DNA from: Hymenobacter sp. YC55
Lineage (GTDB): Bacteria > Bacteroidota > Bacteroidia > Cytophagales > Hymenobacteraceae
Length of the DNA stretch: 64,000 nucleotides
NCBI RefSeq assembly: GCF_029433095.1
Contig: NZ_JARNTX010000005.1
Coordinates: forward strand, 265,790-329,789
Direction: 5' to 3'
The notes under the pieces: generated by a model
What the model was told of the DNA's origin: nothing
The model's database searches: none
What the model saw: only the letters and a program-made list of their open reading frames with translations
Translations under genes and position numbers: made by a program
Part shown: positions 51,575 through 60,372 of the stretch, in pieces
Position numbering within the stretch: position 1 is the first letter of the stretch
Layout of the letters: each line of letters starts with the position of its first letter

Positions 51575-52864
51575 CTACACGTTGAACCGTCGCACTACCG
51601 GTTCGCGCGTCGCGGGGTTCCAGCCAGTCAATTCAACGTATTTCACGTTGGGCACCCAAAACGTGCCCCCTTCGATGCGCAGGAAAATACGGTCGAGCAC
51701 CATTTGCTGGTTGGCTACGGTGGTGTACACGTGAAACGCCTTGTCGGTAGCGGACCGCATCAGATAGAAGCGAATTTTGCCATAGGCGAAAAACTTCAGC
51801 TCGTACTTTTCCGGGGCTAGCTTCTTGGCGTTCACCCCGTACGCGAATTTGCGCTGAATGAAATCCAAGTCTTGGCGCTGGCTTTGCTCGGCATAGCGTA
51901 TCCAGAAAATGCGGATGGGCTCGTCTTCGTCGAGCTTGCCCGCCCCGTTCACGTTGAGCTGATAAATGACCGTATTGGTGTTGGGGTCGCGCTGTAAATA
52001 AAACAGCTGGTTGGCAATGCCTTTCGGAGTTGGAAAGGAGGGGTCCGGCAACGGCGTAGCACCAACGCCTACCGAATGCGTGAACAGGGTGCCTGCAACC
52101 AGCAGCAACGAAGCCGCCACTTTCTTGCCCGCCGACGAAGTTGGCGGTGGTGTAGTGGCCGCTTTCATGGCTAGTCCTTTCTTGGCTTGCAATAGCCGAG
52201 AAACCGCCGTGATGTTGGAGAGGATGGCCAGCACAGTAATAGGCAGCGTGAAAATCGACATCGTCTCGAAGATGTGGAAAGGCAAGCCCGGCACAAACAG
52301 CTTGTAGTCGTCGCCCAGATACGCCGAACTGATACCGCAAGCCAGCGCACTTACGCCCAACAGCACCACCCGTTCGGGCCGTTGCATTAGGCCGCCGCTG
52401 CATTCTATGCCAAGCCCTTCGGCCCGCGCCCGAGTGTAGCTCACCATCATCGACCCAATTAGGGCAATAAACGCAAACAACGAACTGAAGAAGTAGTCGT
52501 GTGCCACCAAGTAGTAGCAGATGCCTAAAAACGTGAACAGCTCGCTGTAACGGTCCAGCACCGAGTCGAAGAGGGCGCCGTAGTCGCTTTTCATATTGCC
52601 AATGCGTGCTACTTGCCCATCGAGCATATCGAAAAGGCCAGCAAACAAGATGAGTGCCCCGCCCCAACCCACATAACGCAAGTCGCCACGGTTGCCTTCC
52701 TCGGCCCCCACAATGAAAAGCACGGCCACCCCAATGTTCAATACCAAGCCGGTGAGCGTGACAGCATTAGGGGTGAAGCCAATCTTGATGAGCAGCCGGA
52801 CGAAGGGATTGATAACCTTGTATATCCCTTGCTGAAGGGCAATGCGTAGGGTGTCAAATTTCAT
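51575..52864 (-). CDS. CDP-alcohol phosphatidyltransferase fused to a DUF4833-like domain (probable phosphatidylinositol-phosphate synthase)
   Basis: This 429-residue protein has two parts. Residues 1-225 are a membrane CDP-alcohol phosphatidyltransferase with a perfect signature: D79, D82, G83, A86, R87, G96, D100 and D104 (DMLDGQVAR, then GALFDSVLD). With an inositol-phosphate synthase in the operon, it probably joins CDP-diacylglycerol and inositol phosphate into phosphatidylinositol phosphate. Residues 247-270 form a signal-peptide-like hydrophobic segment (VAASLLLVAGTLFTHSVGVG). Residues 275-429 match my recollection of DUF4833 (NQLFYLQRDPNTNTVIYQLN, then IRIFWIRYAEQ, then FIQRKFAYGV, then DRIFLRIEGGTFWVPNVKYV). 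The added domain would therefore lie in the periplasm. In Bacteroides a separate DUF4833 gene occurs with such clusters, as I recall. The fusion is continuous with no frame change. Confidence 0.85.
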   Translation of the reverse strand: MKFDTLRIALQQGIYKVINPFVRLLIKIGFTPNAVTLTGLVLNIGVAVLFIVGAEEGNRGDLRYVGWGGALILFAGLFDMLDGQVARIGNMKSDYGALFDSVLDRYSELFTFLGICYYLVAHDYFFSSLFAFIALIGSMMVSYTRARAEGLGIECSGGLMQRPERVVLLGVSALACGISSAYLGDDYKLFVPGLPFHIFETMSIFTLPITVLAILSNITAVSRLLQAKKGLAMKAATTPPPTSSAGKKVAASLLLVAGTLFTHSVGVGATPLPDPSFPTPKGIANQLFYLQRDPNTNTVIYQLNVNGAGKLDEDEPIRIFWIRYAEQSQRQDLDFIQRKFAYGVNAKKLAPEKYELKFFAYGKIRFYLMRSATDKAFHVYTTVANQQMVLDRIFLRIEGGTFWVPNVKYVELTGWNPATREPVVRRFNV

Positions 52865-52886
52865 GCGGTCGGGGAGCGAGTGCTCG

Positions 52887-55448
52887 TTAAAAATCTAGCT
52901 TGAAGCGGCCACGGAGGCCCCATTCCGCCACGTTTGGATGGTCCAGGTAATTGAGCCGCTTCACAACATCAAGCCGAAACAGCTTAAAGATATTGGACAC
53001 GCCCACACTGGCTTCGGCATAGGGCTGTTTGCCTAAGGCAAACGTAGTAGGTCGGCCCTGTTGATCCTGCAAAAACTGAAACAATTCCGGCTGAACGTTC
53101 GGGTTATTCTCTTGGCGCAACCCACCGTACAGCAACTTCAGGGAAGCTACTTCGCGCAGCTTCAGTCGCTTAATCAACGGCAGCTTGTTGAAGAAGAAGC
53201 CGTTGAAGTTATGGTCCACGAACAGGCTGGCATAATGGTCGCTCGAGAATTCCAGGAAGTTCATCAGGTTATACGAGTTCAACTGATACGAATACGTTTG
53301 GTTGGCCCGATGGATAGTCAACAGTGGGAACGGTGCCTGCCCAAACGTGTAACCTCCTTCCAGCGTGACCGATGCAATGCCCAGCGGTGCCATATAAAAC
53401 CGCTTGGTGACGTTAAGCGTCACGTTGCGGTAGGAGTACTGGCTGGCGAGCAACCCCTTGAGGCTGGTTGTAAAGCGCGCCGTAACAACGGGGAACGGCC
53501 CCACAATAGGTACCCGGTAAAGCTTGCCTTGATAGAATGCTTCTTGCGGCGCCCAGCGTAACCCCAACGTCGCTTCTGTGGTGTTGAGCGCCCCGACTTC
53601 AACACTGGTATCGGGGGTGCCCGTACGGAAATAAAGCCCTCCCGCCGGCGACTGTTGCCACTTCTTGAGGCCTAAGGTGTACGAGAAGTGGTTATTAAAC
53701 TCGTGCACGTAGTCGAGGCGGTACGTGTCGTTGTAGAGCCACTTATCGTTTACCCCGCGCTTGAAGGACAGTAAGAAGTTGTCTTCCTGCACAAATTCCA
53801 AATCCTGCCCCGGAATCTTGGTGTCGCGCTGAAAGCTGGCGCGCACAAAGTTTTGTGGGAAAGCGTATATCGACTTGTTGTTGAGCGAATACGTGGAGCT
53901 CAGGAAATACTTCCACTTTTCGTCCTTGAACCCGTAAGCCGCATACGTTTCAAAGTACAGGCGCTTACTGAATTCCGGGGTAGTACGGCCGCCTAGGCGC
54001 AGCCGAAAACCCTCCACTGGGTTGAAGCTATAGAATGTGTTGGCCGGCCCCACCTCGAATGGACCAAACGACTTGTAGCCCGCCAGCAGAAATGTGAACA
54101 GCTCCAGCGTCCGCCGGAACGAGGGAATGGTTTGCAGGGTGTCTACATTTTTATAAATGGCACTTTCCCGCTCGTTTAGGCTATCGGGCCGGTGTTGCTG
54201 CCAAAACGCTGCACTCCGGGCGGTAGTAGTATCCTCAGTAGGCGTTGTGCTTTCGTAGAAGCTCTCCGGCCGCGACTGGTTGACCTGGTACTGTTGGTAC
54301 ACAACTGTCCGCTCGCCGTAAAAACCGGAGCCCTTGTTGGACGACACGCCAAAATCAATGGCTAGCTCACTTTTGCTTAGGTGGTAGCGCCGGTCGGGGT
54401 TTTCCGCAAATTGCAGGCGGGCATCCAGGCTTTTGATAAAATTGAGGTTGATGCGCTTGTCCACCGACAAGTCGGCTTGCTGCACTGCATAATTTCCATC
54501 CAGCGTCACGTATAGCTTGCCCTGAAACAGCAGATCCTCCCGGTTGCGCGGCCCAAAGGTCAACTCAACGAGCGGCGGCGTGTTTTCCCGCAGCGTATCC
54601 GTAATAAAGTACTGATAGAACGTAGGAGCCGTATTGGCCAGCGGACTTAGGAGCTGATTGCCAAGCAGCGTGATGCGGTTGTCGTACACATCAATGTCCT
54701 GGTACATTCTATTGAAGTAGGAACTCAGGCCCCCGTTATCAATAAAGCTCTTGTCGAACTGAGCTTGCTTGGTACCTAGCGCCACCACTTTGCGCTTCTC
54801 CGGGTTTTTGCGGTAGTACTCCCGGGTGAGCTTTTCTTCCAGGTAAAGCGGCAAAATGTTTACCCCACCCGCGGCGGCAGAATCCTGCTGCTGAAACAAG
54901 AACTGGTAGTTGCGAAAGAACTTTCGGTTTTTAAATTTCTCCGATAAGTTACTGAGCGAGAACGACATCTTCTCGTACTTGTCGTATTCCACGTAATCGT
55001 AGCGCTCGGGGCGGTTTTGCTCTTTGTGCTCGATTACTTGGCGGATCAGTGCCACGGCCGGGTTCTCTTTGTTGCGGTAGCGAGGCGCCTTGCTGCCTTG
55101 CACCACCACTTCCTTAAGCGCGGTGGCCGTAGTGGCGAGTTGCACGTTGATTTCTTGCGTACGGCCAGGCACTATCGTTTTCGTGACGGTGCCATACCCC
55201 ACCGACGTAAACACCACCGAGGTGTACTGGGCTGGTATCTGGAGCGTGAAACGCCCGTTCTCGTCAGTGTTAGTGCCTATGCCCGCGCCCGGCACGGCCA
55301 CGCTCACGAAAGGCAATTTCTCTTTCGTCGTAGCGTCCGTTACAACTCCTGCAATAGTGGTTTGGGCAAATGCTATTGTGGGGCAACCCAACAGTAGCAT
55401 TGCATACACCACCGCGAGGTAGTGACACCTAACCAACAGATTAGTCAT
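52887..55448 (-). CDS. DUF5686 / carboxypeptidase-regulatory-like outer-membrane protein
   Basis: This 853-residue protein has a signal peptide (MTNLLVRCHYLAVVYAMLLL, ends TIAFAQ). A carboxypeptidase-D regulatory-like beta-sandwich follows (TIAGVVTDATTKEKLPFVSV, then ENGRFTLQIPAQYTSVVFTS). A long DUF5686 region rich in beta strands and aromatic residues comes next. It ends GLRGRFKLDF, with the terminal Phe typical of outer-membrane barrels. I chose the ATG at 55446-55448, which overlaps the GtrA stop as ATGA. The frame opens further upstream to 55601, but that part overlaps GtrA. Its place inside an inositol-lipid operon suggests a role in moving or displaying the lipid at the outer membrane, which is inference only. 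Confidence 0.82.
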   Translation of the reverse strand: MTNLLVRCHYLAVVYAMLLLGCPTIAFAQTTIAGVVTDATTKEKLPFVSVAVPGAGIGTNTDENGRFTLQIPAQYTSVVFTSVGYGTVTKTIVPGRTQEINVQLATTATALKEVVVQGSKAPRYRNKENPAVALIRQVIEHKEQNRPERYDYVEYDKYEKMSFSLSNLSEKFKNRKFFRNYQFLFQQQDSAAAGGVNILPLYLEEKLTREYYRKNPEKRKVVALGTKQAQFDKSFIDNGGLSSYFNRMYQDIDVYDNRITLLGNQLLSPLANTAPTFYQYFITDTLRENTPPLVELTFGPRNREDLLFQGKLYVTLDGNYAVQQADLSVDKRINLNFIKSLDARLQFAENPDRRYHLSKSELAIDFGVSSNKGSGFYGERTVVYQQYQVNQSRPESFYESTTPTEDTTTARSAAFWQQHRPDSLNERESAIYKNVDTLQTIPSFRRTLELFTFLLAGYKSFGPFEVGPANTFYSFNPVEGFRLRLGGRTTPEFSKRLYFETYAAYGFKDEKWKYFLSSTYSLNNKSIYAFPQNFVRASFQRDTKIPGQDLEFVQEDNFLLSFKRGVNDKWLYNDTYRLDYVHEFNNHFSYTLGLKKWQQSPAGGLYFRTGTPDTSVEVGALNTTEATLGLRWAPQEAFYQGKLYRVPIVGPFPVVTARFTTSLKGLLASQYSYRNVTLNVTKRFYMAPLGIASVTLEGGYTFGQAPFPLLTIHRANQTYSYQLNSYNLMNFLEFSSDHYASLFVDHNFNGFFFNKLPLIKRLKLREVASLKLLYGGLRQENNPNVQPELFQFLQDQQGRPTTFALGKQPYAEASVGVSNIFKLFRLDVVKRLNYLDHPNVAEWGLRGRFKLDF

Positions 55449-55828
55449 GATTTTGGAAATACAAAGTGGCGCTGCAACAGGTAGTTGAAGCCAATGCCAA
55501 CTAAAAACGAAACCACTACTTTGCTGACCACATAGTTGGTGTGCAGCACTTGGGTACAGAAATAAACGCCGGTTGCATTCAATAGCAGGCTCCCTAGCCA
55601 CACCCCCAGATACCGGCCACTCTGGGTCCGAACGTTTTGCTGAGTAGCTTCAAAAACGAAGTAGCGCCCGAGGCAGAAGTTGGTAATGCCCCCGGCAATA
55701 TTGCCTAAGATAGTGGCGGCTAGGTACCAGCTGTGCAGTACCTCTACGCAGCCGATAGTAACCACGAAATCGACGACTGTAGAAGCCAACGATGCCGCTT
55801 GGGCCTTAATAAAGCGAGGATAATACAC
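55445..55828 (-). CDS. GtrA-family membrane protein
   Basis: This 127-residue protein with four membrane helices belongs to the GtrA family. Its members are thought to flip or help present polyprenyl-linked sugars, or act with lipid glycosylation enzymes. Features are FIKAQAASLASTVVDFVVTI, then GNIAGGITNFCLGRYFVFEA, and the ending SFLVGIGFNYLLQRHFVFPK. It starts with a GTG that directly follows the TAA of the PgpA-like gene (55829). Its TGA overlaps the ATG of the DUF5686 gene, so all three are tightly coupled. A role in translocating the inositol lipid or in its sugar decoration is possible but unproven. Confidence 0.85.
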   Translation of the reverse strand: MYYPRFIKAQAASLASTVVDFVVTIGCVEVLHSWYLAATILGNIAGGITNFCLGRYFVFEATQQNVRTQSGRYLGVWLGSLLLNATGVYFCTQVLHTNYVVSKVVVSFLVGIGFNYLLQRHFVFPKS

Positions 55829-56314
55829 TTAGAAGAAGCGGAAGTAAATTCCGGCTTGTAGCAGTAAGTTGGCGTAAACGCCGGCTAGTACGTCGTCCAT
55901 CATGACGCCCACGCCACCCGGTAGCTTCTCCATTCTTCTGATAAACAGAGGCTTCACCATGTCAAAAAATCGAAACAGTACCAGGCCCGCCAGTAAGCGA
56001 GGTCCGGTAAGTGGAACAAAAAGCATGCTTATCCACATGCCCGCCACTTCGTCTATCACCACCCGGTAGTTATCTTTGCCCCAGATTGGCTCAACCTTAT
56101 GAGCCGCCCAGGTGCCTAGAAAGAGTAAGGCTCCTGTAAGCAACACAACCGGCAGCAAATGCTGCGTCAAACCCCAGGTGCGCATCGGGTATAAAAGGAG
56201 GCAGCAGGCCACAGCGGCTACCGTACCGCCTCCTTTCACATACCCGATGCCCAGTACCGAGGCAATTACCTTGCTCGCGCTACGGCCGGTTTCCCTACCA
56301 AACGCCAAGCGCAT
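55829..56314 (-). CDS. PgpA-like lipid phosphatase, probable phosphatidylinositol-phosphate phosphatase
   Basis: This 161-residue membrane phosphatase of the phosphatidylglycerophosphatase A family has the conserved WGKDNYRVVIDEVAGMWISM. It also has FRFFDMVKPLFIRRMEKLPG, then GVGVMMDDVLAGVYAN. In its operon the likely substrate is phosphatidylinositol phosphate, giving phosphatidylinositol, as reported for the Bacteroides thetaiotaomicron cluster. It could instead act on phosphatidylglycerol phosphate as classic PgpA does. Its start overlaps the end of the inositol-phosphate synthase gene by 20 bp, and its stop abuts GtrA, so it lies in the middle of the operon. Confidence 0.87.
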   Translation of the reverse strand: MRLAFGRETGRSASKVIASVLGIGYVKGGGTVAAVACCLLLYPMRTWGLTQHLLPVVLLTGALLFLGTWAAHKVEPIWGKDNYRVVIDEVAGMWISMLFVPLTGPRLLAGLVLFRFFDMVKPLFIRRMEKLPGGVGVMMDDVLAGVYANLLLQAGIYFRFF

Positions 56315-57629
56315 TCTGGTATTCCTCCGGCGCCATATCCGTTACGGGTTCTTCACCTACCAAGCGGCGTAGCGTGTTATGCAGCGTCGTGAGTTGCTTG
56401 AAGATGTCGTGCTCGGGCCGGTGGTGAGGCAAGGTTTGCGGCGCTTTCAAGTAGAACGACAGCCAGTCCTGAATGCCACTCAGGTTAGAGCGCTTTGCCA
56501 AGTCGATAAACAACGCCAAGTCCAGTACCAGCGGCGCCGCCAAAATAGAGTCGCGGCACAAGAAGTTGATCTTGATTTGCATCTGGTAGCCTAGCCACCC
56601 GAAGATGTCGATGTTGTCCCAGCTTTCTTTGTTGTCGCCCGCGGGTGGGTAGTAGTTGATACGCACCTTGTGGTACATATCGCCGTACAGATCGGGGTTG
56701 CCCTCAGGGTCAAGAATATCCTCTAGCACGCTTAGCTTCGACACTTCTTTGGTTTTGAAGTTGTCGGGGTCATCCAAGACCAAGCCGTCGCGGTTGCCGA
56801 GAATATTGCTTGAAAACCAGCCTTTCACGCCCAGTGCGCGAGCCGCGAGACCCGGCGCTACAATGGTTTTCATCAAGGTCTGACCAGTCTTGAAGTCTTT
56901 GCCTGCTACGGGTGTGTTTGTAGCGTGAGCCAGTTCCAGCAAAGCAGGTACATCCACCGTCAGGTTAGGTGCACCATTCACGAACGGTATGCCCTCCTTG
57001 ATTGCAGCATAGGCGTAAATCATGCTTGGCGCAATGTTGGGCGAGTTGGTATGCAAGCCTTCCTCGAAGCTAGCCAACGTCTGGTGCACCGCCGACAACT
57101 CATGGTAGATTTCCGTCGAGCCACACCATACCACCACTAGGCGGCTGCAATTGCGCGTAGCCTTGAAAGTACGAATGTCGTCGATGAGCTGCTCGGCCAG
57201 GTCGTATTTGGTCGTGAAAGTCTTTACGTGTGTGCCGTCCAGGTTTTTCACATAGTGCTGGTCAAACGCCGCTTTCATGGGCTTAATAGCCTCGAGCTCA
57301 GGGCGAATGGTTTCGAGCAGGCGAGCATCCAGCACCTCGGCTTTCAGCGCGGCTTGGTACACGTTGTCGTCATACACATCCCATCCTCCAAACTCTATGT
57401 CGTCGAGAGGCGCCAGTGGCACAAAATCCTTGATTTTCGAATAGGTGTTTTCACTGCGGTTGCCGATGCGGATATTGCCCATCTGCGTAAGCGAGCCGAT
57501 AGGCTGAGGCCCTCCTTTGCGTACTGCTAGCACCCCCGCAATAAGGGTGGTCGCAACGGCGCCCATACCAGGTAGTAGAATCCCTAATTTGCCTTCTGCT
57601 GGAGCAATATTGCCCTTTTGCTGTGTCAT
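56295..57629 (-). CDS. ino1: myo-Inositol-1(3)-phosphate synthase
   Basis: This 444-residue cytoplasmic enzyme converts glucose-6-phosphate into myo-inositol phosphate with bound NAD. The NAD-binding turn GILLPGMGAVATTLIAGV is at residues 17-34. Family motifs follow: IEFGGWDVYDDNVYQAA, ASMIYAYAA-like NIAPSMIYAYAAIKEGIPFV, GKDFKTGQTLMKTIVAP with the catalytic Lys region, SSNILGNRDGLVLDDPDNFK and VRINYYPPAGDNKESWDNID. Length fits the bacterial form. It is the first gene of the six-gene inositol-lipid operon and supplies the head group. No inositol monophosphatase lies in the window, consistent with the phosphate staying on until the lipid stage. Confidence 0.95.
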   Translation of the reverse strand: MTQQKGNIAPAEGKLGILLPGMGAVATTLIAGVLAVRKGGPQPIGSLTQMGNIRIGNRSENTYSKIKDFVPLAPLDDIEFGGWDVYDDNVYQAALKAEVLDARLLETIRPELEAIKPMKAAFDQHYVKNLDGTHVKTFTTKYDLAEQLIDDIRTFKATRNCSRLVVVWCGSTEIYHELSAVHQTLASFEEGLHTNSPNIAPSMIYAYAAIKEGIPFVNGAPNLTVDVPALLELAHATNTPVAGKDFKTGQTLMKTIVAPGLAARALGVKGWFSSNILGNRDGLVLDDPDNFKTKEVSKLSVLEDILDPEGNPDLYGDMYHKVRINYYPPAGDNKESWDNIDIFGWLGYQMQIKINFLCRDSILAAPLVLDLALFIDLAKRSNLSGIQDWLSFYLKAPQTLPHHRPEHDIFKQLTTLHNTLRRLVGEEPVTDMAPEEYQNALGVW

Positions 57630-57724
57630 GTGGTGGAGTTTGCGATGCCCTCGTAAGATGGATTGTTGCCCTTGGGCCTCGGGTAAGGCAGCTAATCCGG
57701 AGTAAATGAAGAAACTAAATCAAC

Positions 57725-58474
57725 CTACAAATAGGGAAGAGACGGAGCCTTCTCAGCAGTGGCGGCTAACTCAGGAAAAGACGGTTGGGTTGGTTCGGCA
57801 GGCGATTCAGCCGTTACTCTGAAAAGTGTTGCCGGATAACGATGACCCGGCAAGTCGAAGCCAACGTGGAGTTCGTACTGGTAGGGCAGCGTTTGATCGA
57901 GGCGGTGGTACAAAGCAGCCGAAATCAGCAGGTCGTGCCCTAGTTGTTGGTTTTCGCGCAGCATGCCTGCTACGTGTTTCACTACCTCGCCCTGGTAATC
58001 AAGCCGTGCTCTTCTATGTCGGGTTGTAACCAACCCCAGACTAGCTGCGGCAAATAGCTCTTGTTGGCGAGTTCGGCGCTGCAACCGCTCGCGCAGTTGG
58101 AAATAGATAGGAACCACCTGACGGGCACCTAGCTCCACTGGCCAAGTCAATAATAAATTGGTGCCTTGGTTGCTAACAACCTGGCCGCCACCCGCTCGAA
58201 TAGCGGCCATGCACTCATTTAATGCCTCAGTCAGTGGGGTCGGGTCAGGAGATTTGGCAGAGCTTGAAACGCCCGATAGCGCTAGCCGCAAAAATACCCG
58301 TTCTTCTTGACCATCCTGGGCGGTCACGGACGTTTTCTGAAACCATGCCTCCAACCCCACGCTACGCAAAAACCACTTCCACAAGCTTGGCCCATTAGGG
58401 CGAGTTGGGGGTGTCGCAGCAGATAACATATCCATATTCAAGGCTCTTTTATTGTGCTCTTCACCCGGCATCAT
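57725..58474 (-). CDS. Degenerate class III nucleotide-cyclase-fold protein
   Basis: This 249-residue protein shows the plan of a class III adenylate/guanylate cyclase homology domain at residues 58-195. LRLALSGVSS (where the metal-binding strand is), AIRAGGGQVVSNQGTNLLLT (normally GG.v.K..GD..la.F), AASLGLVTT (normally giH.G), LDYQGEVVKHVAGMLREN (normally dy.G..VN.AARLe) and DLLISAALYHRL are all in order. The catalytic metal Asp of the GD step is Thr, the other metal Asp is missing, and the Asn/Arg of VN..AR are Lys and Met. It is therefore probably not a cyclase but a binding or regulatory relative. It lies 95 bp upstream of the inositol-phosphate synthase on the same strand. Confidence 0.6.
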   Translation of the reverse strand: MMPGEEHNKRALNMDMLSAATPPTRPNGPSLWKWFLRSVGLEAWFQKTSVTAQDGQEERVFLRLALSGVSSSAKSPDPTPLTEALNECMAAIRAGGGQVVSNQGTNLLLTWPVELGARQVVPIYFQLRERLQRRTRQQELFAAASLGLVTTRHRRARLDYQGEVVKHVAGMLRENQQLGHDLLISAALYHRLDQTLPYQYELHVGFDLPGHRYPATLFRVTAESPAEPTQPSFPELAATAEKAPSLPYL

Positions 58475-59311
58475 TCTTATGCCGCGGTTGAAAATCTAAG
58501 GGAAAATGCAGCTATCAACCCTGCTGGCTAGAGCTATTTTGGGTTTGTTAGCTGCAGTCGAAATCACGACCTATTTGCTTTAAAAACTTTAAAAGAATTT
58601 GAAACCACGATAGCAAAGCACTTCATCTCAATTGCATTTTGTGCGCCGACGGAGACAAAACCATAGCGCGGCTGATGGAAAATTATGAGTGGTTGCCTTG
58701 TATCAAAGCCCAAGCTAAATGCTCGAAAGCTGCCATCACGGACAAAGGACTTGTTTGGAAAAGCTGTGCCCGACTTATGACTCTACTAAGCAGGCGCAAG
58801 GCAACAACTGTATGAAGTCCAGCCGAAAGAAAGAGTCAAGTTTGGTGTAAGGGTGTTCCATTCAATGTTGAGTTACAAGCTGAATCCTAACTTATCTTGG
58901 TTGGCTACAATAAATCAAGAATAAGTAGGATTAGCGGGTTTTCATAATTCCGCATCTAAAATTTAGACCGGAAAGGTTATTGAGTCGAAAATCAAGCAGA
59001 AAGCTGATACATACAAAGACGTGCTAGTATTGTTTCAAGATAATGGTTGCTGAAGATAAAGTATGCTATAAATACTATAAGTTTTTGGTGTAAGAGCCAA
59101 TGAGTCTTCGCAATAGAAAAGCTCAAGTGCTGCTACTAATTTTTCTATTTAATTTAAGCTTTAAGCAACTGTGTAAGACCAAACACTTAGATGGTGCCAT
59201 TATACAGCTTGGTTACTTATAGCTATAATCATTAGCGAAGCATGTCGCGGAGTGGATATGGCGGCTCCTGAAGTGCCAACTACGCCAGTAATTTGCAAGT
59301 GGAACGGACAG
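58475..59311. other. Long AT-rich gap without a visible gene
   Basis: About 840 bp between two minus-strand genes are AT-rich. Only short frames occur, for example a 47-codon plus-strand frame from 58674, with no recognisable motif. I find no tRNA, repeat or terminator. The promoter of the cyclase-fold gene probably lies at the left end. Confidence 0.4.
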
Positions 59312-60229
59312 TTAGGATAATGCTTGTGGTGGAGGTGAGCCCGTTCCAGCAGGCCGGGTTTTGTCTTCCGGCAAAGGCACAAATTCTATGTTGTCGTTAG
59401 GAGGTAGCGCAATACGTCCTGCTTGCCAATCAGCTTTAGCCTGCTCAATCCGTTCCCGGCGCGACGACACAAAATTCCACCAGATATACCGCTCGCCTAG
59501 TGGTTCGCCTCCTAATAGCATCAGGGTGCTGGGTTCATGGGCTACCAATACTGGGTCTATACCGGGCGTAAAGACCAGCAGTTGTCCCACTTTATAAGTA
59601 CGTCCACTTACTTCTACACTGCCTTTGGCTACATAAGCACCACGCTCTGGATAGCCCTTAGGCAAGCCAAAACGGGCGCCGGCTTGTAGCACCACATGCA
59701 AGTAGAAGAGAGGGGAGTGAGTTTTAACGTCGTTGCGCAGACCAAAAGCATCACCTGCAATTAAGCGCATCCATACCCCTTGGTCGGTGAATATGGGTAG
59801 CTCGTGCGGCTGATAATTGGTAAAAGTAGGGGCCATTTCCTCGTCTGCCTCAGGTAAGGCCACCCAAGTTTGTACCATTTCCAGTGCACCACCTACCAAA
59901 GCTGCCGGGTCCTCGAAACGCTCCGAGTGCGCAATGCCGCTTCCAGCTGTCATCCAGTTCACTTCGCCCGGCCGAATGATTTGCTCCACCCCCAAGCTGT
60001 CGCGGTGTGTGACTTGACCTCCAAACAGATAGCTTACCGTAGAAAGCCCTATATGAGGATGGGGTAGCACATCTAGCGCCGATTGTTGTTGAGGCAGCGC
60101 ACTCACCGGGCCAGCATGGTCCATAAATATGAATGGCCCCAACATTCGTCGTAGCCGGTAAGGCAGTATCCGTCGTACCTCAAATGGACCGATAGAAGCA
60201 GCACGAGCGTCGATGACTAAGTCGAGCAT
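59312..60229 (-). CDS. Pirin-family protein
   Basis: This 305-residue double-cupin protein belongs to the pirin family, some members of which oxidise quercetin with a bound metal ion. The pirin signature HPHIGLSTVSYLFGGQVTHR, then DSLG, is clear. The metal ligands are the two His of HPHIG and those of GSGIAHSERFE (His and Glu). The N-terminal LPYRLRRMLGPFIFMDHAGP and the C-terminal GGEPLGERYIWWNFVSSRRE are conserved features. It is a single gene with no functional partner nearby. Enzyme activity is possible from the intact ligands, but other pirins are regulatory. Confidence 0.93.
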   Translation of the reverse strand: MLDLVIDARAASIGPFEVRRILPYRLRRMLGPFIFMDHAGPVSALPQQQSALDVLPHPHIGLSTVSYLFGGQVTHRDSLGVEQIIRPGEVNWMTAGSGIAHSERFEDPAALVGGALEMVQTWVALPEADEEMAPTFTNYQPHELPIFTDQGVWMRLIAGDAFGLRNDVKTHSPLFYLHVVLQAGARFGLPKGYPERGAYVAKGSVEVSGRTYKVGQLLVFTPGIDPVLVAHEPSTLMLLGGEPLGERYIWWNFVSSRRERIEQAKADWQAGRIALPPNDNIEFVPLPEDKTRPAGTGSPPPQALS

Positions 60230-60372
60230 AAAGCAAAGGGGTAAGCGTTGAATCCAACCCGAGAAGGATTGCCTGACGTTTTCAGCCAGATAGACCCTAA
60301 ATTCGGCTCTTCTTCATGCGCATAAGCGGCGCAAAAAGAGACATTTATGTTAGATAACAAAAACCTGTTGCA

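Noticed and set aside
51633..52667. 344-aa frame on the minus strand inside the phosphatidyltransferase gene
   Set aside because: It is another frame of the same strand. The phosphatidyltransferase frame has the exact CDP-alcohol signature; this one has no domain.
55449..55601. N-terminal extension of the DUF5686 protein
   Set aside because: It would overlap GtrA entirely, and the ATG at 55448 begins a proper signal peptide.
58674..58814. Short plus-strand frame of about 47 codons
   Set aside because: No motif, no hydrophobic or charged design, and it lies in AT-rich DNA where short frames arise by chance.
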